This document shows, one piece after another, positions 57,715 through 64,000 of a stretch of 64,000 nucleotides of DNA. The notes under the pieces are model-generated. The model searched no databases. It was not told where the DNA came from and worked only from the letters and a program-made list of their open reading frames with translations. Origin of the DNA: Cristatella mucedo (taxonomy: Eukaryota > Bryozoa > Phylactolaemata > Cristatellidae); NCBI GenBank assembly GCA_009760855.2, contig WPIO01000081.1, positions 1,247,001-1,311,000 of the forward strand, read 5' to 3'. Position numbers and translations under genes: made by a program. How positions within the stretch are numbered: the stretch's first letter is position 1; the number at the start of each line of letters is the position of its first letter.

Positions 57715-58954
57715 CTTGCTAGCCCTCACTCGCCAGCTCTCGCCATCTCGAGCCGACTTACACCAACTCGAGCCAGCATGGCTCCAATACAATGCCCGAG
57801 AAGTTGTGATTTTCAGACCAAGCAAGCCAGGCTGGTGAGATTTTCCTGATTCGCGTTTTATTTCGCTACCAGGGACTCCAGCACGCCAGACAATTAAGCT
57901 GGGAATGCTACGCCCAAGCAGGAGTATCGTGTGGCGGGCAGGAGCACCCATTGGGCCGCTCGTTAGCAGCTGTCAAGCGGACGTCGAGTATCGCTCTCTT
58001 ACATGGCTGCATGGTTTTCCTGCTCCATCAGTTTTTCTCCGTTATCACCAGTCGGCGAGGCGATCGAGAGAAAGGTGATCCGCCGCCAGTGCAGCAGGGG
58101 CTGCACGTGCAGGTGCGAGCTCCGTCCCGATCCCGGCCAGCATCGTACGGTTGGCAGTGGCTCGCGCTGGGCTCACTCAAAAGTGGAGCTCCCACGGCGG
58201 ACCCCTCGAGCGAGTCGAACTCGCAGCGGCACCCCGCCACCTTGCTGTCCGAGAGCCTCCGTCTCAGACAGCTTTATCAGCTCGGACTACGCTTTCTGAT
58301 CGCTGCTCCTGCGCCTCCGCGAAAAATTCAGGGCTCCGTGTCCTCGGAGTGCCGTCAATGTCGGGGAACGTATCGTCGGTGAGCACCTTCTTCTTCAAAA
58401 TAGAGTGCACTTGAAGCGGATTTTCGTGCCCGCCATTTTGCTGGAGCCCCCCAAATTGTTTCGCTTGGGGCCAAAGCCATCTCCTCAGCATTCCACACGA
58501 GATCGCCATTCCTCGCTCCTCTTGTCTTGAAAATTTCGACTTGCGAACCTGCAACGCATATCATACGACGTTCGGCGGCCATCAGTTGATCCCCTATGGA
58601 GGCCGGAATGTGGAGCAACAGCTGTGGTGGTTGGGGGGGGGGTGGTGGCAGCATGTTCACATTCCACCCAGTCGCATTTACACCAACGTGCTTGCCCAGG
58701 CCCGCTTTCATTAGGCGGTCTGTCAGTGTGGATGGAACGGTCAAAGAATCATTAGCTTGCTACTGCCGGCCGGGTACCAGTAGCCGGGTGCTGCAGTGGA
58801 GGCCGTTCGGCAGCACTGCCAGGTCTTTCTGATTTGCCTGATTCAGCTTTTTCGCAGGTTACACGCCATACAGATAAGCCGCCAATTTCAGATTGAGCCA
58901 TTTTGTTGCCGAAGTCGCTCGATGAACGTTGGTGTGGAGACGTAAGCAAAGTGA
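57712..58954. other. No confident gene
   Basis: Overlapping frames on both strands up to 143 codons (57951-58382) with no recognised motifs. A G9 run sits at about 58633. Confidence 0.3.
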
Positions 58955-59810
58955 TCTAGTCCTAAAGTTCGTATCTCAATCAAAGAAGACAAAAAGTCCT
59001 CTGGACCCTATTCCCACTGTCCTGCTCCTACGTTGCATTGATCTGCTGCTGCCATGCATAACTAACATAATTAATATGTCATTAGCCTCAGGTCATGTCC
59101 CAGCACCTTTCAAAAAAGCTGTAGTCAGGCCACTTCTCAAGAAAGCTACACTTGACCAAGAGAACTTGAGCAACTACCGCCCAGTTTCCCTTCTACCATT
59201 CCTATCAAAGACACTCGAACGGGTGGTGGCGGACCAGCTAAACTTGTATATCGAAACCTCACACCTTGCTAGTAAGTTCCAGTCTGGCTTTAGAGCTAAT
59301 CACTCCACAGAGTCAGCATTACTTCGGGTATACAACGACCTACTTATGAATGCAGACATGGGTAGAGTGTCTCTGCTTGTTTTGCTTGATCTTTCGGCAG
59401 CTTTTGATACCATCGATCACAAAGTTCTTCTAGAGCACCTCTCATCTCGCCTGGGCATCACTGGCACTGCTCTGCAGTGGTTCAGGTCCTATCTCAGTGG
59501 GAGACTCCAGAGTATTGACGTGAATGGACAAAGATCATCTGAAGTACCTCTGAAATATGGAGTACCTCAGGGCTCAGTGCTAGGTCTGGTTCTTTTCACG
59601 GTTTATACTCTGCCTCTTGCTGATGTGATTGCCAAGCACAATCTAGGCTTTCACTTCTACGCGGATGACACTCAGTTGTACCTTTGCTTTGATCCCTCCC
59701 AGCCTTCGAACACCTCAAATTCTCTCAACTCACTAGCTGCATGCATTGATGACATCCGCACATGGATGGCAGCAAATTTTCTAAAACTTAATGATGATAA
59801 AACTAACTGA
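58929..59810 (+). pseudogene. LINE-A reverse transcriptase domain, truncated
   Basis: About 285 codons of RT with all catalytic Asp residues present (AAFDTIDH and YADD). The first dozen codons of the open frame are flanking DNA. LINE sequence starts at about 58955. It ends at a TGA in LNDDKTN(stop), where the other copies read Leu. RT of this family copies element RNA at the nicked target (target-primed reverse transcription). Confidence 0.92.
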
Positions 59811-59816
59811 ATAGTT

Positions 59817-60520
59817 ATGGGCAAACCCAGTGTGATCCAGAGATTGGAAAGGCTGACTCTCAAAATTGGCTCCGCCAGCATATCTCCTGTTGAATCAGTT
59901 CGGAATCTAGGTGTCATATTCCAAAGCGACCTCTCGTTAGACGACCATATCAGCTCCACAGTCAAATCCGCCTACTTTCAGCTTCATAACATTGCTAAAA
60001 TTCGGGCTTGTTTAGATAAAGAAACCACGTCCAAGTAGTTCATGCATTCGTGACATCCCGTCTCGACTTCTGTAACTCACTGCTTACTGGCCTACCAGCA
60101 TGTGCGATCAGGCGATTACAGCTTGTGCAAAACTCTGCAGCTAGGCTTGTCTGTCGTGAGCGTCGCAGTTGCCACATTACTCCACTTCTCGCCGACCTGC
60201 ACTGGCTACCAGTCAAGCAACGGATTGACTTCAAGGTTTTGTCGCTCACTTTTAGGTCCCTTCATTCTATGGCTCCAGCCTATCTGTCAGATATACTACC
60301 CCATCAGGCCAAGCATCGTACCACCCGCTTCTCGGAATCCAACAGTCTAGAAATACCTCATACAAACCTTAAATCCTTTGGAGACCGTGCATTTAGTTCA
60401 TATGCTCCCAAAGCCTGGAACTCCCTGCCGACCTGCGTCAAAACATCTCCTGACCTGACCACATTTAAAAGGAACCTAAAAACACACCTATTTAGGACAG
60501 CATTTAGCGGATCCCTGTGA
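59817..60520 (+). pseudogene. LINE-A post-RT ORF, frameshifted
   Basis: Two open pieces, 59817-60038 (LERLTLKIGSASISPVESVR, FQSDLSLDDHISS) and 60050-60520 ([38 protein letters not shown], ending TAFSGSL). A missing T in 'tccaagtagttcatg', compared with 'tctaagttagtcca' of 55975-55990, separates the frames. Confidence 0.9.
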
Positions 60521-60685
60521 TTCGTCTTTGATGTGCTTCTGCATGCTGACACTGTGCATGCTGCCACTAACCACATTTGCATGCTGACCCTGTGCATATC
60601 ACCCCTAACCATATTATTCCTTTCGTTTGTTTTTCAAGCATGATTTTACTTACCATTCAATTGCATTTCACTTTACAGCAAATGT

Positions 60686-60725
60686 AAAGCGCCTAGAGAG
60701 AGATTAAGTTCTCTGAGGGCGCTTT
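60686..60725 (+). other. LINE-A 3' hairpin (type element)
   Basis: Outer stem AAAGCGCC/GGCGCTTT and inner stem AGAGA/TCTCT around TTAAGT. It is conserved in nearly all LINE-A tails and is the part that SINE-2 shares. In L2/CR1 LINEs such 3' hairpins are considered the RT recognition site. Confidence 0.85.
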
Positions 60726-60755
60726 ATCAAGTGAATTATTATTATTATTATTAAA

Positions 60756-61584
60756 GCGGATATCGTTTTGTATTGCTCTACCACTGCCAATGAGCTACCG
60801 CCACAGGCCAAATAGGTCTCTGTAGCCAGAGCACGTGCTCAGCCAGACAAGCGTCAGGCAACCGAAATGGGTTCCCAACATCAGCAATACTGGCAGTCGA
60901 GGGCATTCTCGAGAGGCGTCCGTTCAGAGAAAACCCAGCAGATGCATTCCCAGTGGCGTCCGGAGGGCTCGACCCAATTCTGTCAGATCGAAGAGAGCGA
61001 TGCAACACTGCCACGGCCAGCGCTAGAATGCCTGAAATGCGGCCCTTCCTGGAGGTCCTCGCTACAGCAGCCAGCGGGCCGCCGCCAGATTACATCTCGG
61101 CCAGCTATTCGAGGCAGAGGGCGCTTGCCTTCACGGCTTTTACGGCTTTCGGCCGTCTTGCCTCTCGTTTAACCATCCGGGCAGGCTCGGGCTGGTAAGT
61201 TTCGGAGAGCGCCAAAGCGTTCTCGCCTGTGCGCAGGCTCTTAGTCACATGTTTTTGAGGCAGGGCCAAGCCTCGAGCTTACACTCCGGAAGCCACGGGA
61301 TGGCAAGAATACGTCTGGCCGACTGCTTTTCTGTCCCGATTGCTTGACCAGTCGACAGCAGAAGTGCCATCCTTCAAATTCGATTTGTGCGACTGATTGG
61401 TTTTGTGCCAGAGGTCTTGTGGACGCAATGTCCTTGCAGTGTAATTAGTGAATGTGATGTCGATTTCCAATGAAAACATGCAGGATAGGAATCTATTGTC
61501 CACCGGAAGCCAGGACGACGAGTGCTTAACGAGAGACTATTCAGCTCTTATAGAAAGGCATTGCTCATCTGAAAGCCCTGTGGT
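60756..61584. other. No recognisable gene
   Basis: Unique sequence; frames up to 101 codons without motifs. Confidence 0.35.
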
Positions 61585-61680
61585 TCCAGACTACGGTAAT
61601 AATAACAATAATGATAATATATTTGCATAGTGCCCTCAGAGAACCAAATCTCATTTAAGGCACTTCAAATATGCTAAAAA
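61585..61680 (-). mobile_element. LINE tail, related family
   Basis: Minus strand: AAT repeats, 'tgcatagtgccctcagagaa', 'ccaaatctcatttaaggcac' and 'ttcaaatatgc'. Same hairpin architecture as LINE-A but with distinct loop and arms. Confidence 0.6.
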
Positions 61681-61689
61681 CTGAATGCT

Positions 61690-61735
61690 AATAAATCATT
61701 TGCATAGCGCTCTTAGGGAACTTGGTCTCCACACA
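61690..61735 (-). mobile_element. LINE tail, short
   Basis: 'aataaatcatttgcatagcg' and 'ctcttagggaacttggtctc': a second tail in the same orientation 15 bp after the previous one. Confidence 0.5.
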
Positions 61736-61854
61736 TGGGTTATACAACTTACTGCAAGAGAGTCAATATCAACTGGTTTAGTGATACACAGTGTTACTCA
61801 TGCAAAAGCAATCAATAATCACGCCGAGGTCATCGTACTGATACAACTAATAAT

Positions 61855-61950
61855 AAATAATAACTAACAGTAATAATAATAGTAGGTCGCTTGCATAGCA
61901 CCTTGCGAGAACTAAATCTCTGTCCCGGCGTTTTCTATTTATCGAAAACA
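61855..61950 (-). mobile_element. LINE tail, related family
   Basis: 'taataataatagtaggtcgc', 'ttgcatagcaccttgcgaga', 'actaaatctctgtcccggcg' and 'ttttctatttatcg'. Third tail of the series. Confidence 0.55.
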
Positions 61951-62384
61951 GAAAATTAATACCCATTTGATTAGTGACATTCTGTAGTAAGAGTACTGAA
62001 GTAAGAGTACTGTAGCAAGAGTGCAAAAGCAAGCATCATGCTTAGGCTTGCGTACTAAAGCAAACAATAGGACACTCATGATACCAATTATTATGCCCTC
62101 TGGATAACAGCAAACACTCAATCGCTTCCAGGTATGCACGCAACCACACCATAATAATTAAAGAGAATAGTTAACTAGTGCGACGGCTGAACCTATCCTT
62201 ATAGATTGGTCTTCAGTTGAGACTACAGAGAGTAAAGGTCATCGAAAATAGTGACTCGAGTCAGAAGAGAGCTCCCGTCCTCTAACTAACCACATGATCC
62301 AGGCTCATTTTACTGACCAGGGGTCTTATCAATAGGTGGCCTCGAGTGTCTTTATGTTTCTTTTAGCATGATGGCCAAAGCATG

Positions 62385-62545
62385 ATATTCGTTTGCTTTC
62401 ATGTGCTTGTGTAATTTTAATTACATGCGTGTCACTAATAACATCCTTGATTATTGATTCATTCTCTAGCATCGACTTACAACGATGCTAGCAAAAATTG
62501 TATGTTTTTAGAGCATTATACAAGTGAACTATTAGTAATATTACT
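62385..62545 (+). mobile_element. Old LINE-A-like 3' end
   Basis: 'tcatgtgcttgtgtaatttt', 'gcgtgtcactaataacatcc', 'gagcattatacaagtgaact' and ATT-like end. Weak but ordered similarity to the 3' untranslated region. Confidence 0.4.
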
Positions 62546-62599
62546 CTCAGCATGCAGATATTGACGGATGTGCACTAAGACACCTACACCGTGCGAAAG

Positions 62600-62965
62600 C
62601 CTCTTGTTAGGCTCGTCTGTCAAGTAAGTTGCAGCCAGACTTCACCAATTCTAACCTCCCGGCAATGGCTCCTTAGGATGCACCCTAAAGTAGCCAGCGG
62701 CAGTATACTAAGCACCTATCTAGTGATTTCAAGGTTTTTTATTTACTTTTGGACCCCCTCATGGTTTTGTTTCAGCCATACCTACCTGTGCTATTTCCTA
62801 AAACAAGCTTTGCGAAGTACCGCCTGCTCTCCCGACTCAAGTCGTAAAGTTGTGCATCTAAACAAATCTTAAATCTTTTAGAAACTGTCATTTCAGTTCT
62901 CAGGCTGCCAAAGAATGACTACCGACTGGTGTCACGATATCCCCTGACTGAAGGGTTACATAAAA
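62600..62965 (+). mobile_element. LINE-A internal fragment, degenerate
   Basis: 'gttaggctcgtctgtcaag' (ARLVCRE), 'ggcaatggctccttaggatg', 'tcaaggttttttatttactt', 'aaacaaatcttaaatctttt' and 'ggctgccaaagaatgac' follow the post-RT ORF in order. It carries many substitutions and small insertions. Confidence 0.7.
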
Positions 62966-64000
62966 ATAATGTAGCTTAGCTAGTGTGACGACACGCCTTC
63001 TTTTGGCACCAGTAGCTCTTTCTGCTTTTTAATTTTAAGTTCTGTGCTTGTGCTTGCTTACAATGAAGGTGTGGTTTACACTAAGTGAATGATAAGGAAT
63101 AGAAAACAGCGACCAGTGTGCGATCGTCTACTCTACTGATGTCTTTTTCCACAGTAGGGGCGGGACCACTTAAGCATAGTGCTACCGGAGGCTGCAGATG
63201 TTATTAACTTTCTTTAATTCATGAAAGAGTCGAATAGAATCGGGTCTTATCAATGAAACGCGTAAACAAGATCCGATGATGTCACGTTCGCGCACCAATG
63301 CAAGATCTAAAATTAACACAGCGACATAAAGACCGGCAGCAATCGGTGAAGCAGAATCGGCTCTTACTTTTTCTACTCGGTGTGTGATGACCGAACCACG
63401 GAAGTATGCTCAGATGCAATAGCCTACTGAGTGTGGCCGACAGCACTTGAAATGCCTGCCGGAATGACCTGGTAACTTTTGAGCTACATTGGACGTTGTC
63501 CAATCTTGCTTGACAAAGCAGTGAGCTTTAAGTAAGTAGAAAGAACAACATTTCATCGTAGTGACTCCAACGTGGCACATGCCCCAGAGCCAATGGCAGG
63601 TGCTGATTGCATGCTGCAGAATTCTTAACTCAGCGATTCGGCTTGCGATACCTTCAGACTTGCAAAGCTAAATGCGGTTGCCTCAACAAAGTTGGCTAAG
63701 GGTCTCAAATAAAACACGGAGCCAGAACCGGTTCATATACTTACGGGCCAGTCTCTAGCCCAATCTGGTGCCTGAAGATGCACTAAGCAATCAAGTAGTG
63801 CAGCAATGTCGGCCATCGAATATTTTCGCAGGTGCAAGAAAAAGTGAAAATTTGAGAACCAATATTTAAATACTCTCTTTCTTATTGATAAAGTAGACCC
63901 CAAATTCACTGTGTGACAGTGAGCCTAGTCAGTCACTACGGTCAGGTCATTCTGTCAAGGTCTCTCATGGCCTGCTTATCTGGCACTCTGCTGAAGTCTC
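62966..64000. other. No recognisable gene
   Basis: Unique, AT-moderate sequence to the end of the window. No long frames and no element landmarks. Confidence 0.4.

Larger units (their letters stand above)
58955..60755 (+). mobile_element. LINE-A, best RT-containing copy, 1.8 kb
   Basis: 5'-truncated CR1/L2-group LINE. The ORF enters at KKTKSPLDPIPT (start of the RT domain) and runs through NYRPVSLLPFLSKTLERVV, FQSGFRANHSTESALLR, motif A at 59386-59430 (LLDLSAAFDTIDH), motif B at 59565-59585 (PQGSVLG) and motif C at 59655-59669 (FYADD), then post-RT blocks to TAFSGSL at 60520. The 3' untranslated region carries a diverged 38-bp tandem duplication. The hairpin is at 60686-60725 and the ATT tail at 60735-60754. 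The endonuclease is missing. One TGA (59808) and one 1-bp deletion (near 60036) break the ORF. High similarity to 36100-36275 and 50540-51000 suggests recent activity. Confidence 0.95.

Overview
This window looks like animal (metazoan) nuclear DNA from a repeat-rich, probably intergenic region. I found no protein-coding host gene that I can defend. The animal assignment rests on three things: many fragments of CR1/L2-group non-LTR retrotransposons (LINEs), tRNA-derived SINEs with recognisable pol III A and B boxes, and long CT, GA and GT microsatellites next to CpG-rich GC islands. The species cannot be called from the sequence. Aquatic deuterostomes, including jawless vertebrates, and some molluscs have repeats of this style.

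Two LINE families dominate. LINE-A (CR1/L2-like, ending in ATT repeats) has close to 30 fragments on both strands. Its 3' end is a conserved nested hairpin with outer arms AAAGCGCC/GGCGCTTT. The best copy is 58955-60755 (+). It keeps the reverse transcriptase (RT) motifs AAFDTIDH, PQGSVLG and FYADD, but lacks the endonuclease and carries one stop and one frameshift. Two other copies (18012-20225 + and 30935-32700 -) keep the 5' region and endonuclease remnants but have lost the RT core. LINE-B (also CR1/L2-like, short GAATG-type tail) has about seven fragments; the best is 11139-12640 (-).

Two SINE families are present. SINE-1 has a tRNA-like (possibly Leu) head in two head variants joined to a common body ending near GCTGTTAAATCAGCTAGTA. 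SINE-2 has a different tRNA-like head and a short tail that closely resembles the LINE-A 3' hairpin, so LINE-A is its likely mobilising partner.

Layout: 1-5.3 kb holds LINE-A, SINE-1 and LINE-B fragments. 6.2-6.5 kb is a TG microsatellite. 9-12.6 kb holds a tail-to-tail LINE-A pair and the main LINE-B copy. 14.2-20.2 kb holds more LINE-B and the RT-deleted LINE-A copy. 20.3-25.5 kb holds SINEs, LINE-B and a candidate TATA promoter. 25.9-30.5 kb is a pair of CpG-rich islands with GA, CT, GT and CG repeats. 30.9-37.3 kb is a dense LINE-A/SINE cluster. 37.65-39.06 kb is a diverged tandem array of about 167-bp units. 39.4-41.5 kb is another CpG-rich island, followed by an AT-rich inverted repeat and a 16-bp tandem repeat. 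43.8-52 kb holds long CT-rich tracts, SINEs and LINE-A 3' ends. 53-55.3 kb is a CpG-rich island with SINE-2 copies. 55.4-60.8 kb is a LINE-A cluster, and 61.6-63 kb holds old LINE tails. The CpG-rich islands could be promoters of genes whose exons lie outside the window or are not recognisable without splicing evidence.

The most unusual signals are the RT-deleted LINE-A copies, the LINE-tailed SINE-2, the 167-bp array, and five perfect short-loop hairpins (arms 13-17 bp) between 34.7 and 49 kb.
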